64,000 nucleotides of DNA from Arcobacter cryaerophilus gv. crypticus (GTDB taxonomy: Bacteria > Campylobacterota > Campylobacteria > Campylobacterales > Arcobacteraceae), in contig NZ_NXGI01000005.1 of the NCBI RefSeq assembly GCF_002993025.1, positions 1 through 64,000 of the forward strand, read 5' to 3'. The translations under genes and the position numbers were made by a program. How positions within the stretch are numbered: the stretch's first letter is position 1; each line of letters opens with the position of its first letter. The notes below the pieces were generated by a model, which searched no databases, was not told the origin of the DNA, and worked only from the letters and a program-made list of their open reading frames with translations. Shown piece by piece: positions 43,973 through 53,609 of this stretch.

Positions 43973-45040
43973 ATGGGTGTTTTAGATGTAGTAGATGCTG
44001 GAGTTCTAACAGGAAGTGAAGCTAAAAAACTATTTGCTTATGCAAAAGAGCAAGGATTTGCAATTCCTGCTGTTAATGTTATAGGAACTGACTCTATAAA
44101 TGCTGTTTTAGAAGCAGCATCAAAAGTAAAATCTCCTGTGATTATTCAATTTTCAAACGGGGGAGCTGGATTTTATGCTGGAAAAGGTTTAAAATCTAGT
44201 GATGCAGCAATTTTAGGAGCAATTAGTGGAGCGAACCATGTTCACTCTATGGCAAAAGCTTATGGAATTCCAGTAATTTTACATACAGACCATGCTTCTA
44301 AAAAACTTCTTCCTTGGATAGATGGACTTCTAGAAGCTGGTTTTGATTTTTTCAAAAAACATGGAAGACCTCTTTTTACTTCTCATATGCTTGACCTTAG
44401 CGAAGAGAGTTTAGAAGAAAATATTTCAATTTGTGTTGATTATTTTAAGAGAATGAAAGATATTGATATGATGATTGAAATTGAACTTGGAATTACAGGT
44501 GGAGAAGAAGATGGAGTAGATAACTCTGATGTTGATAATTCACTTTTATATACACAACCAAGTGAAGTAGCATTTGCTTATGAAAGCTTAAGCAAAGTTG
44601 GAGAAAATTTTACAATAGCTGCTAGCTTTGGTAATGTTCATGGTGTTTATAAACCAGGAAATGTTGTACTTAGTCCAAAAATACTAGATAACTCTCAAAA
44701 ATTTATAGAAGATAAGTATAAAACTTCTAAAAATCCAGTTAATTTTGTATTCCACGGTGGAAGTGGTTCACTTTTAAGTGAGATTAGAGAAGCTATTTCA
44801 TACGGTGTTATTAAGATGAATATTGATACAGATACTCAATGGGCAACTTGGGATGGAGTAAGAGCTTATGAAGCTAAATATCACGGATATTTACAAGGGC
44901 AAATTGGAAATCCTGAAGGTGAAGATAAACCAAACAAAAACTACTACGACCCACGAAAATGGTTAAGAGCAGGACAAGAAACTATGATAGCTAGACTTGA
45001 AACTGCATTTACTGATTTATTGGCTCTAAACAAAAACTAA
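43973..45040 (+). CDS. fba: Class II fructose-bisphosphate aldolase
   Basis: A 355-residue zinc-dependent aldolase of the long class IIA form. The zinc-binding VILHTDHASKK (near residue 106), ELGITGGEEDG (near 173) and the glycine-rich VFHGGSGS loop (near 263) are all present. It splits or forms fructose 1,6-bisphosphate. In Arcobacter-like organisms, which use little sugar, its main task is gluconeogenesis. It follows the PpiC/SurA gene by 9 bases. Confidence 0.95.
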   Translation: MGVLDVVDAGVLTGSEAKKLFAYAKEQGFAIPAVNVIGTDSINAVLEAASKVKSPVIIQFSNGGAGFYAGKGLKSSDAAILGAISGANHVHSMAKAYGIPVILHTDHASKKLLPWIDGLLEAGFDFFKKHGRPLFTSHMLDLSEESLEENISICVDYFKRMKDIDMMIEIELGITGGEEDGVDNSDVDNSLLYTQPSEVAFAYESLSKVGENFTIAASFGNVHGVYKPGNVVLSPKILDNSQKFIEDKYKTSKNPVNFVFHGGSGSLLSEIREAISYGVIKMNIDTDTQWATWDGVRAYEAKYHGYLQGQIGNPEGEDKPNKNYYDPRKWLRAGQETMIARLETAFTDLLALNKN

Positions 45041-45050
45041 AAACATAAAT

Positions 45051-45086
45051 AAAAATTGATTAAAACCTAGGTTTTAATCAATTTTT
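45051..45086 (+). terminator. Terminator of the ppiC-fba unit
   Basis: A perfect 36-base palindrome with 18-base arms (45051-45068 and 45069-45086) starting AAAAATTGAT and ending with five T residues. Confidence 0.85.
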
Positions 45087-45124
45087 GCTAAAATCTTTGA
45101 AAATTTCTCAAAAAAAGATACAAA

Positions 45125-46330
45125 ATGATTACATTAAATGATATAAAAGATGCTAAAAAAAGGCTAGATGGTACAGTTTATAAAACTCCACTTATGAAAG
45201 CTCCTTTTTTAAGTAAAGAAAAGAATGCTGACATTTTCTTCAAAGAAGACAATCTACAACTAACAGGAAGCTTCAAATTAAGAGGAGCTTTTAATAAAGT
45301 TGCAATGCTTGATAATGAAAAAAAAGCTGCTGGAGTTGTAGCAGCAAGTGCTGGAAATCATGCTCAAGGTTTAGCTTTTGCAGCTTCTTATTTTAAATGT
45401 GAAGCAACTATTTTTATGCCAGAAGCTACACCACTTACAAAAGTTTTAGGTGTTAAATCTTATGGTGCTAATGTTGTTTTAACTGGTGAAAACTTCGATG
45501 AAGCATATGCTAGTGCAATAAAATTTGCAAAAGACAACAACAAAGAGTTTGTTCATCCATTTGCTGATGATGAAGTAATAGCAGGTCAAGGAACTATTGC
45601 TTTAGAAATTTTAGAAAAAATTGAAGATATTGACCAAATAATAGTACCAATTGGTGGTGGTGGATTAATATCAGGAATTGCCATTGCTGCAAAAAGTATA
45701 AAACCTAATATAAAAATAACGGGTGTTGTAGCAAGTGGTGCAAAAGGTATGAAAGAGAGTTTTGAAGCCAGAATGCCAATAGACTCATCAAGTGTTAGAA
45801 CTATTGCAGATGGAATTGCAGTTCGTGATGTTAATCCAAAGTTACTAGATATTATTTTAGAATATGTTGATGAAATTGTTGAAGTAAGTGATAATGAAAC
45901 AGCAAATGCAATTCTTTTTTTACTAGAAAAACATAAACTTATGGTTGAAGGAGCTGGGGCTGTTAGTGTTGCAGCTATTATGCACGATAAAGTAAATATA
46001 GAAAATAAAAAAGTATGTGCAGTTGTAAGTGGTGGAAATATAGATGTGACAATGCTTTCAATAATTATTGAAAAAGGTCTAATAAAATCTCATAGAAAGA
46101 TGAATTTAATAGTGACATTAATGGATAAACCAGGTGCTTTAATGCATTTAACAGATGTTTTCACTCAATGTTCAGCAAATATTGTAGAGATTGATTTTGA
46201 TAGGAATTCTGTTAAATTAGAATTTGGAGAAGCTTATGTCACTATTGCCTTGGCAACAAAGGGAGAAGAGCATCAAGAGCAAATAAGAGAAAATTTGAAA
46301 CAAAATGGATATAGATTTAAACAAATTTAG
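45125..46330 (+). CDS. ilvA: Threonine ammonia-lyase
   Basis: A 401-residue PLP enzyme that converts threonine to 2-oxobutyrate. Lys51 in TGSFKLRGAFNK binds PLP and GGGG near 178-182 holds its phosphate. A C-terminal ACT-like region (about 325-401) is shorter than the two-domain regulator of E. coli IlvA, as in the TdcB-like/short biosynthetic forms. It has its own promoter after the fba terminator. Confidence 0.92.
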   Translation: MITLNDIKDAKKRLDGTVYKTPLMKAPFLSKEKNADIFFKEDNLQLTGSFKLRGAFNKVAMLDNEKKAAGVVAASAGNHAQGLAFAASYFKCEATIFMPEATPLTKVLGVKSYGANVVLTGENFDEAYASAIKFAKDNNKEFVHPFADDEVIAGQGTIALEILEKIEDIDQIIVPIGGGGLISGIAIAAKSIKPNIKITGVVASGAKGMKESFEARMPIDSSSVRTIADGIAVRDVNPKLLDIILEYVDEIVEVSDNETANAILFLLEKHKLMVEGAGAVSVAAIMHDKVNIENKKVCAVVSGGNIDVTMLSIIIEKGLIKSHRKMNLIVTLMDKPGALMHLTDVFTQCSANIVEIDFDRNSVKLEFGEAYVTIALATKGEEHQEQIRENLKQNGYRFKQI

Positions 46331-46371
46331 ATTAATTTTTTATATTTATAAAGATTTTAGAAAACAAATAT

Positions 46372-46377
46372 TATAAT
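46372..46377 (+). promoter_or_regulatory. atpB: -10 element before atpB
   Basis: TATAAT at 46372-46377, 42 bases before the ATG, with a GGAAG-type ribosome-binding site close to the start. No clear -35. Confidence 0.45.
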
Positions 46378-46419
46378 CCTACATAATTTAGTAATCGTAG
46401 AAAAGAAAAAAGGAAGAAA

Positions 46420-47106
46420 ATGGAAGGAAGATTGTTTACATTCTTAGGAACTATTGGTGGTCACGGACAAGAGTGGATAATTTTATCTCACTTTGTTTTA
46501 GTAATTGGAATTATTTTTCTAGTTTCTAGAATGGCTACAAGAAAAATGCAACTAGTTCCAACAGGAAGTCAAAATGTTATGGAAGCTTTTGTAGGCGGAA
46601 TTGTATCTATAGGTACAGACTCTATGGGAGAAAAAAATTCTAGACTTTATATGCCACTAATTGGTAGTTTAGCTATAGTTATTTTTGTTAGTAATATGAT
46701 GGGTGTAATCCCAGGATTTGAAGCACCTACAAGTAATATTAACTTTACTGCTTCTTTAGCTATCATTGTTTTTGCATATTACAATTATTTAGGGATTAAG
46801 AAAAATGGTTTTATAAACTATTTTAAACACTTTATGGGACCTTTACCAATATTGGCTCCTTTAATGTTCCCAATTGAAATAATTTCTCATTTTTCAAGAA
46901 TTATTTCACTATCTTTCAGATTATTTGGATCTGTAAGAGGAGATGATATGTTCTTGATGGTACTTTTAATGTTAGTACCTTGGATTTTACCATTACCAGG
47001 ATTTTTTCTTTTAACAGTAATGGGTGTTTTACAAGCATTTATTTTTAGTATCCTAACATATGTTTATATTGCTGGATCTATTATGATGGAAGAAGAGCAT
47101 CACTAA
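46420..47106 (+). CDS. atpB: ATP synthase F0 subunit a
   Basis: A 228-residue membrane subunit that forms the proton half-channels next to the c-ring. The conserved helix with the essential arginine is ISLSFRLFGSVRGDDMF (near residue 170), and the C-terminal helix LQAFIFSILTYVYI is typical. It stands alone: the F1 genes and subunits c and b are not next to it, as in other Campylobacterota where atp genes are split. Confidence 0.94.
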   Translation: MEGRLFTFLGTIGGHGQEWIILSHFVLVIGIIFLVSRMATRKMQLVPTGSQNVMEAFVGGIVSIGTDSMGEKNSRLYMPLIGSLAIVIFVSNMMGVIPGFEAPTSNINFTASLAIIVFAYYNYLGIKKNGFINYFKHFMGPLPILAPLMFPIEIISHFSRIISLSFRLFGSVRGDDMFLMVLLMLVPWILPLPGFFLLTVMGVLQAFIFSILTYVYIAGSIMMEEEHH

Positions 47107-47129
47107 GAAGTTCTTGGTCTAATAAATAT

Positions 47130-47162
47130 AAAAAGGGAGTAAGTTTTACTTATTCCCTTTTT
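47130..47162 (+). terminator. Terminator of atpB
   Basis: Arms of 15 bases (47130-47144 and 47148-47162) contain AAAAAGGGAG and its complement, with one G-U pair, and end in a T-run. It abuts the next gene. Confidence 0.85.
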
Positions 47163-47176
47163 TATTGGAAAAAAAT

Positions 47177-47740
47177 ATGAAAAATATAAAATCTTATTTA
47201 ATAACTGACCCAAACTATTTTTCTGATAATAAAGAAATTTTTAAAGAAAAATTAAGAGCTGTTTTCAAAAATCATAAAATTGATTTCGCTTGTTTTAGAG
47301 ATAAAAGTTCACAAAATATTGAGGAGTTGGCAAAAATATTTTTACAAATTTGTAAAGAGTTTAAAATAAAAAATATTTTGATTAACTCCAATATATCTTT
47401 GGCAACTAAGTTAGGTTTTGATGGAGTTCATCTAAATTCACAACAGTTTGAGAAAATCCAAAATGCAAAAAAATTAAATCTTATTACAATTATATCTTGC
47501 CACACTTTAGAAGAGTTAGAAAAAGCTATGAATAAAAATATAGATTTTGTAACATACTCCCCTATTTTTGATACGCCAAACAAAGGTCAATCAAAAGGAG
47601 TAGATAAATTAAATGAAGTTATAGAAAAATTTCCAAATCTAAAGATATTTGCACTTGGAGGAATAATAAAAAATGAGCAGATAAAAGAGATAGAAAGAAC
47701 TAAAGCTTACGGTTTTGCATCTATTAGGTATTTTATTTAA
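47177..47740 (+). CDS. Thiamine-phosphate synthase-like (ThiE/TenI) protein
   Basis: A protein of about 187 residues with the ThiE/TenI barrel: ITDPNYF at the start, then ILINSNISLATKLGFDGVHLNSQQ (substrate pocket), the YSPIFDTPNKGQSKGVD phosphate region and LGGI near 160. It probably couples the thiazole and pyrimidine halves of thiamine, but TenI-like relatives exist that lack this activity. ATG at 47177 was chosen over an upstream TTG because GGA lies 7 bases before it. It is convergent with the AddA-like helicase gene and overlaps its end by 4 bases. Confidence 0.7.
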   Translation: MKNIKSYLITDPNYFSDNKEIFKEKLRAVFKNHKIDFACFRDKSSQNIEELAKIFLQICKEFKIKNILINSNISLATKLGFDGVHLNSQQFEKIQNAKKLNLITIISCHTLEELEKAMNKNIDFVTYSPIFDTPNKGQSKGVDKLNEVIEKFPNLKIFALGGIIKNEQIKEIERTKAYGFASIRYFI

Positions 47741-50466
47741 ACTTCAAAAAATTCTATACTATCTTCTTTTAAATAAACTAAATATCCATCCACACTTTTC
47801 GCATTAAAAATTTCACTAACCGCTTTTTTATAATACTCCACTTGTGTTTTATGAGAATATAAAACTTCTGTTGTCGTTTTATAATCAACAATAATAAATC
47901 TATCATTTTTATATAAAAGTAGGTCTAAAACTTTTATCTCTTCATTGTAAATCAAAGCTTGTTCTTGCACTATTTGTGAATCTTTAATTAAATTTTGAAA
48001 TTTATCATTTCTAATTAAATTTTGAATAATCTTTTTTATAGATACAAAATCAAGTTCGTCTAAATAGTTAAAATATTTTGTTTTTGATAAATTTAAACCA
48101 TGATTTAAAGCTTTTTCATCAAAATTACTCATCATTTCTAAAGTATAGTGCGTAGCAAGTCCAAAATATTTTGATTTTAATATATCACTATTTACAATAT
48201 TATTTTTTGAAGATTTTATATCTTGTTTACCTAAATTTAATGCTTCATAAGCAATCTTTTTATTACTATTTTTTCTCTGTACTACTTCACTTAAGATTAA
48301 ATTTCCAAATTTAAAAGCTGTTATATTTAAAATATCAAATACACTATTTTTCTCTTTTTTAAATACAATTAGATTATTTTTTGCACGAGTTAGTGCAACA
48401 TAAAGAACATTTTTCTCATCATCAAGATTTAGATTTTTCTCTTTTTCCAAAGCTTTTTTATACTCTAAATCAAAATTTTCATATCCAGAAACCTTATAAT
48501 ATATATTTTGTAAGTTAATATTTTCATAATCAAATAAAAGAGAACTTTTATCATGATTTTTTCTTTTTATTCTATCAATTAAGATTGTTGTGTGAAACTC
48601 TAAACCTTTTGATTTAAAAATAGTGAGTATTTGCAAACCAGAATTTTCACTATTTTCAATACTAATATCCAATTTATCAATCTCATAAATAAAATCAACA
48701 ATATTGAAATAAGTACCTGATTGCTCTATTAGTTTTATAATATTTTCATCTACAATATCAAAATAAGTTGCAATAAAATGAATAACATTTTCTACACTTA
48801 ACTCATTTAAATCAATATCTAGTAAAAACTCACTATTTATATCTTTTCCTACAAGAGCATTGAAATTTTCTTTATAAATATTTTCTTTAAAATATATATA
48901 TTTTATAGCATTTATAAGTGCTTTTACATTTTGTTGATTAATTAATTTAGAACTCATATCAGTTCTTATTTTAAGATTTGGTAATTTTTCTTTTAAATAG
49001 TAAAAAAGTTCTAAAACATCACTATTTGTATAACACAAAATTGCAATATCATTTGGATTTATTCCACTTTTTAATAGCTCATTTATTTTATTGAAAATAC
49101 CTAAAAATTTATCTTCACTTTGCAAATTTGAATCTTCTACAACTTCTACAAATCCATCTTTTCTAATACTTTTTTGAGCTAAATAATCATAGTTTGGAAG
49201 ATTTAAAAAAGTATTATTTACAAAATCAATAATATTTTTACTAGACCTATAGTTTGTATTTAGATTTTCAAGTTTTATATTACTATTTTCACTCAAAACA
49301 AAATCAAAAAGCTCTCGTTTGCCTCCACGAAATCTGTAAATACTCTGCTTTGGATCACCTACATAAAAAAATGTTTTAAATTTTTCACTATCTCCAGCAA
49401 TTACCTCATCAATCAAAGGCTTTAAAATTTTATACTGCAAAATAGAAGTATCTTGAAACTCATCTATTAAAATATGATTATAGTTACTATCTAATCTAAA
49501 ATATAAAAAATCTTTATTGATTTTATTATTTAAAAGTTCGTAAACTAAATTTGAAATATCATTAAACTCAAAATAGTTTTTTTCAATATTAAAACTCTTT
49601 TTAAACTCTTTAAAATTTATATAAAGCTTAAAAATTTTATTTAAACTATATGAAGTTCTTAATTTATAGTAATTTAAAAAACTATCTTTAAGTTCCAAAA
49701 ATACACTATTTATCTCTTCATTTGCACATTTTTTAAAATATGAATAGTCATATATATTCTCTTTTTCTATCCAAGTATTTGCAAAAAGCTCATCAAAATT
49801 TGTAAAAGATACAGCTTTTATGGCACTAGGACTTGCAACACTGCAATTTAAAATATGCTCTTTTATCTTAAAAGCTTTTTCTAAAATATCATCTTTTATA
49901 AGATTAAGTAGTTTTGCATCTATTTGTATAGGATTTATCTTTTCATTTTTTTCAATTAAGATTTTAAATAGTTCAAAAATAGAGTTAAATTTTTTCTTCT
50001 CATATAAAGAAAATTCAACTAACTCTTTAAAGCCATTTTCATCTAAACTTTGTAAAAATTTATAGCTCAAAATCTCCATATCATCATTTGAAATTTTGAA
50101 ATCATCACTTATTCCGATATATCCACAAAACTCTCGTAAAATCTTATTTACAAATTTATCAATAGTAAAAATACTTGAACTATCATTTATAAATAGTTTT
50201 ATAAGTAGTGATTTTTTACCTAGAATTTGCTCTTTTGTAAAATTTGATACTTTTATAATCTCATTTAAATATGCTTCATCATCACCTAATGTTTGAAGTG
50301 TGTTAAAAACTCTTTGACTCATTTCAGCAGCTGCTTTATTTGTGAAAGTTAGAGTTAAAATTTCGCTAGGTTTTGCTCCTAAAAGAAGTAAACTAATATA
50401 TCTTACGGTTAATGCAAAAGTTTTTCCACTCCCTGCACTGGCTTTTAATGCTAAATATTTTTCCAT
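47737..50466 (-). CDS. addA: AddA/RecB-like helicase-nuclease
   Basis: A 909-residue UvrD-superfamily helicase. Motifs are in order: LKASAGSGKTFAL (Walker A, residues 7-19), LTFTNKAAAEM, HILIDEFQDTSI, VGDPKQSIYRFRGG, LNTNYRSS, ILTIFKSKGLEF and LYVALTRAKNN. The C-terminal ~120 residues hold a RecB-type nuclease core with LDLLL and IVDYKT. It should process double-strand DNA ends for recombination with an AddB partner, not in this window. It is somewhat shorter than typical AddA. Lone gene, divergent from argB. Confidence 0.87.
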   Translation of the reverse strand: MEKYLALKASAGSGKTFALTVRYISLLLLGAKPSEILTLTFTNKAAAEMSQRVFNTLQTLGDDEAYLNEIIKVSNFTKEQILGKKSLLIKLFINDSSSIFTIDKFVNKILREFCGYIGISDDFKISNDDMEILSYKFLQSLDENGFKELVEFSLYEKKKFNSIFELFKILIEKNEKINPIQIDAKLLNLIKDDILEKAFKIKEHILNCSVASPSAIKAVSFTNFDELFANTWIEKENIYDYSYFKKCANEEINSVFLELKDSFLNYYKLRTSYSLNKIFKLYINFKEFKKSFNIEKNYFEFNDISNLVYELLNNKINKDFLYFRLDSNYNHILIDEFQDTSILQYKILKPLIDEVIAGDSEKFKTFFYVGDPKQSIYRFRGGKRELFDFVLSENSNIKLENLNTNYRSSKNIIDFVNNTFLNLPNYDYLAQKSIRKDGFVEVVEDSNLQSEDKFLGIFNKINELLKSGINPNDIAILCYTNSDVLELFYYLKEKLPNLKIRTDMSSKLINQQNVKALINAIKYIYFKENIYKENFNALVGKDINSEFLLDIDLNELSVENVIHFIATYFDIVDENIIKLIEQSGTYFNIVDFIYEIDKLDISIENSENSGLQILTIFKSKGLEFHTTILIDRIKRKNHDKSSLLFDYENINLQNIYYKVSGYENFDLEYKKALEKEKNLNLDDEKNVLYVALTRAKNNLIVFKKEKNSVFDILNITAFKFGNLILSEVVQRKNSNKKIAYEALNLGKQDIKSSKNNIVNSDILKSKYFGLATHYTLEMMSNFDEKALNHGLNLSKTKYFNYLDELDFVSIKKIIQNLIRNDKFQNLIKDSQIVQEQALIYNEEIKVLDLLLYKNDRFIIVDYKTTTEVLYSHKTQVEYYKKAVSEIFNAKSVDGYLVYLKEDSIEFFEV

Positions 50467-50545
50467 AAATTCATTTTACTATATTTCATTTTAAAAGAGA
50501 TTTTTAGATACAATCAAGACTTTAAAATTTACAAGGATATTTTTT

Positions 50546-51445
50546 ATGACAAAAACAAATCCAAAAGTTCAAACTCTAATAGATGCTATTCCATATTTCA
50601 AAAAATTTTATGGAAAAACAATAGTTATAAAATATGGTGGAAGTGCCCAAACAAGTGATGATTTAAAAGAGAAATTTGCTCAAGATATAGTTTTGCTAAC
50701 TCTTTTAGGAATAAAACCTATAGTTGTTCACGGTGGAGGAGCAAGAATCACAGAACTTTTAACAAAACTTGAAATTCCTTCACATTTTGTAGATGGATAC
50801 AGAGTTACTTGTAAAGAGAGCATGAGAGTTGTTGAGATGGTTTTAAGTGGAGAAATAAATAAGAATCTTGCTTCACTTTTAAATCATCACGGTGCAAAAG
50901 CAATTGGAATATCTGGAAAAGATAGTGGAATAATTAAAGCAGTCCCAAAAGATGGTGGGAAGTTTGGTTACACTGGAGATATAACTTCTGTAAATGGAGA
51001 GATAATAAATAACCTAATAAAAGAAGGGTTTATTCCAGTAATTGCTCCTATTGCAAATGGAGATGAACCAAATCATCCAGGTTACAATATAAATGCAGAT
51101 GTAGCAGCTTGTGAAATTGCGATGGCTGTAAAAGCTCAAAAAGTTATATTTTTAACTGATACAGTTGGTGTTTTAAATAAAAGTGGTGAGCTAATCCAAA
51201 CTTTAGATAAAGCAAATGTTGAAATGTTTAAAAAAGATGGAACAATTGCTGGTGGAATGATTCCAAAAGTTGATTCTTGTATAGAGGCTATTCATAATGG
51301 TGTAAATAAAGCTCACATTATAGATGGTAGAGTTGAGCACTCAATCTTACTTGAGTTATTTACAAGTGATGGAATAGGAACTCAATTTATAAGAGTTGAT
51401 AATCCAAATAATGGAATTGATATAGAAAAATTATTAAATAGTTAA
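50546..51445 (+). CDS. argB: Acetylglutamate kinase
   Basis: A 299-residue amino-acid kinase for arginine synthesis. It has the IKYGGSAQ phosphate loop (near 28-35), VHGGGARI (near 72-79), the arginine-sensing N-terminal helix (VQTLIDAIPYFKKF) and the GGMIPKV segment (near 235-242). The N-terminal helix suggests the hexameric, arginine-inhibited form. It lies 12 bases before thrC, an unusual arg-thr pairing. Confidence 0.95.
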   Translation: MTKTNPKVQTLIDAIPYFKKFYGKTIVIKYGGSAQTSDDLKEKFAQDIVLLTLLGIKPIVVHGGGARITELLTKLEIPSHFVDGYRVTCKESMRVVEMVLSGEINKNLASLLNHHGAKAIGISGKDSGIIKAVPKDGGKFGYTGDITSVNGEIINNLIKEGFIPVIAPIANGDEPNHPGYNINADVAACEIAMAVKAQKVIFLTDTVGVLNKSGELIQTLDKANVEMFKKDGTIAGGMIPKVDSCIEAIHNGVNKAHIIDGRVEHSILLELFTSDGIGTQFIRVDNPNNGIDIEKLLNS

Positions 51446-51457
51446 AAGGAAGATGGT

Positions 51458-52939
51458 ATGGGATTTATTGAAACAAGAGGAAATGATGGAAAAAGAGCAA
51501 AAGAAATAAATTTTAGCGAAGCTATTTTAAATCCAAGTAGCTCTTTTGGTGGACTTTATGTACCAAAAAATTTACCAAATTTAGGTGAAAATTTTATTGA
51601 AAATCATATAAATAAAAGCTATAAAGAGCTTGCATTTGATATTTTAAAAGCTTTTGAAATTGATATTGATGATAATGAAATACAAAAAGCATTAGATTTA
51701 TACGATAATTTTGATAATCCAAAAAACCCAAGTCCTGTTGTAAAAGTTAAAGATGATTTATATGTAAATGAGCAATATCATGGTCCTACACGTGCTTTTA
51801 AAGATATGGCACTTCAACCTTTTGGATCAATTTTTAGCTCAATTGCACAAAAAAGAGATGAAAACTACCTAATTTTAGCAGCAACATCTGGAGATACAGG
51901 ACCAGCAGCTTTAAATACTTTTAGAAATAAAAAGAATATTCAAGTTGTTTGTTTATATCCAGATGGAGGAACTAGCGATGTTCAAAGACTTCAAATGGTT
52001 TGTGAAGATGGAGAAAATCTAAAAGTTTTAGGAATAAAAGGAAACTTTGATGATGCGCAAAATGCTCTAAAAAATCTTTTAGCATCAAGCAGTTTCAAAG
52101 CTGAATTAGAAAAAGATAATATAAAATTAAGTGCTGCAAATAGTGTAAATTTTGGAAGAATTATTTTTCAAATCATCTATCATTTTTGGTCATACTTAGA
52201 ACTTATTCGTCAAAATGCTATTAAAAATGGAGAAAATATATATTTAGTTGTTCCAAGTGGTAACTTTGGAAATGTTCTTGGAGCATATTATGCACAAAAA
52301 ATGGGGCTTTGTATTGAGAAACTTTTAGTTGCATCAAATGAAAACAACATTTTAACACAATGGATAAACACTGGAATTTATGATATTAGAGAAAAGAGTT
52401 TAAAACTTACAAAATCACCAGCTATGGATATATTAAAATCTTCAAATATTGAAAGAGTAATTTTTGATCTATTTGGAAGCACTAGAACAAAAGAGTTAAT
52501 GGAAGATTTAAACTCTAAAAATATTTTTGAAATGACTAAAGAAGAGACAAAAGAGTTACAAAAATATTTTAGTGCTACTTTTAGTAATGATTCATTTGGT
52601 AACAAAACTATAAAAGAGTTTTTGGATTTAGGATATCTTATGGATCCTCATACTGCAACTTGCATAAAAGCTTGCAATGACTTAAAAGAAAAACCTCTAA
52701 AAACTGTAATTTACTCAACAGCAGAGTGGACAAAATTCTCTCCAACTGTTTTAAATGCTTTAAATCAGGACTCTAAAAAGTATAGTGATAAAGAGGCTTT
52801 AGAAGAGATTAGTACAAAATTTGGTGCTAACTTACCTCAGACTATTAAAAATCTTTTTAATGCAAAAATCAATCACACTTTAGTAATAGACAAAGAAAAT
52901 ATTGAATCTGAAATCATAAAATTTATTAGAAAATCATAA
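51458..52939 (+). CDS. thrC: Threonine synthase
   Basis: A 493-residue PLP enzyme that makes threonine from O-phosphohomoserine. Lys115 in GPTRAFKDMALQPFG binds PLP, and AATSGDTGPAAL and PSGNFGNVLGAYYA hold the cofactor and substrate. It is of the long (type 1, E. coli/yeast-like) form. It follows argB by 12 bases and probably shares its transcript. Confidence 0.95.
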   Translation: MGFIETRGNDGKRAKEINFSEAILNPSSSFGGLYVPKNLPNLGENFIENHINKSYKELAFDILKAFEIDIDDNEIQKALDLYDNFDNPKNPSPVVKVKDDLYVNEQYHGPTRAFKDMALQPFGSIFSSIAQKRDENYLILAATSGDTGPAALNTFRNKKNIQVVCLYPDGGTSDVQRLQMVCEDGENLKVLGIKGNFDDAQNALKNLLASSSFKAELEKDNIKLSAANSVNFGRIIFQIIYHFWSYLELIRQNAIKNGENIYLVVPSGNFGNVLGAYYAQKMGLCIEKLLVASNENNILTQWINTGIYDIREKSLKLTKSPAMDILKSSNIERVIFDLFGSTRTKELMEDLNSKNIFEMTKEETKELQKYFSATFSNDSFGNKTIKEFLDLGYLMDPHTATCIKACNDLKEKPLKTVIYSTAEWTKFSPTVLNALNQDSKKYSDKEALEEISTKFGANLPQTIKNLFNAKINHTLVIDKENIESEIIKFIRKS

Positions 52940-52953
52940 GATTTTCTAATAAA
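52922..52953 (+). terminator. Hairpin at the thrC stop codon
   Basis: Perfect 14-base arms (52922-52935 and 52940-52953, containing AGAAAATC and its complement) have the stop codon in the loop. There is no U-run, so it is a weak terminator or stabilising hairpin. Confidence 0.5.
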
Positions 52954-53018
52954 CAACAAAATGAACTATTTTTAAATATTCTATTTTTACACATTTCATT
53001 AATCATTCGTTTATAAAA

Positions 53019-53067
53019 TTGACCAAAATCAATCTTTCTTAAGTATCTTTATATTAAAATCTAGGCC
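53019..53067 (+). promoter_or_regulatory. petABC promoter with CRP/FNR-type site
   Basis: TTGAC-CAAA-ATCAA lies at 53019-53032 (centre 53025.5). A -10 box TAAAAT at 53055-53060 puts the start near 53067, giving a -41.5 position as in the nap promoter. One half-site is FNR-like (ATCAA) and the other matches the nap site (TTGAC). Confidence 0.6.
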
Positions 53068-53097
53068 GATTCTAATTTTAAAAAAAGGAAGCCAAAT

Positions 53098-53598
53098 ATG
53101 TCTAAAGATACAAATAGACGAGATTTTATTGGCTACTCATTTGCTGCAGTTGCTGCAGTTGGAGGAGCCGCATCTTTGTATGGTATGAAACAGGTATGGG
53201 ATCCACTTCCTAGCGTTTTAGCTGGTGGATTCACAACTATTGATTTATCTGCTTTAAAAGCAGGAGAGCCAGGAACTTTCACATGGAGAGGAAAACCTAT
53301 CTTTGTTTTAAAGAAAACTGCAGATATGGAAGATAATGTAAGAGATTTAGTAATTGGAAGTGATAAATACACAGTTGCAATTGGTCTTTGTACTCACCTT
53401 GGTTGTATTCCAGCATGGAAAAAAACTGAATGGAAATGTGCATGTCACGGTGGTGTTTTCAATGCAAGTGGTCACCAAACTTTTGGACCACCACCTAGAC
53501 CACTTGATTTACCTCCATTTAGTGTAAAAGGTAATTCTATCGTTTTAGGCGAAGAGGGTCCTGAATTCAAAAAAATCGCTGATGCGATGAAAGCATAA
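53098..53598 (+). CDS. petA: Rieske iron-sulfur subunit of cytochrome bc1
   Basis: A 166-residue protein with a twin-arginine signal-anchor (TNRRDFIGYSF) and a membrane helix. The [2Fe-2S] cluster motifs are CTHLGC (near 99-104) and CACHGG (near 116-121), followed by the GPPPRPLDLPPF proline loop. It oxidises quinol at the positive side of the membrane and passes an electron to the haem subunit. First gene of petABC; cytochrome b starts 11 bases later. Confidence 0.96.
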   Translation: MSKDTNRRDFIGYSFAAVAAVGGAASLYGMKQVWDPLPSVLAGGFTTIDLSALKAGEPGTFTWRGKPIFVLKKTADMEDNVRDLVIGSDKYTVAIGLCTHLGCIPAWKKTEWKCACHGGVFNASGHQTFGPPPRPLDLPPFSVKGNSIVLGEEGPEFKKIADAMKA

Positions 53599-53609
53599 GG
53601 AGACAATAG

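Noticed and set aside
47107-47176. TPP riboswitch before the thiE-like gene
   Set aside because: The gap is 70 bases and filled by the atpB terminator; no CTGAGA/ACCTGA-type core is present.
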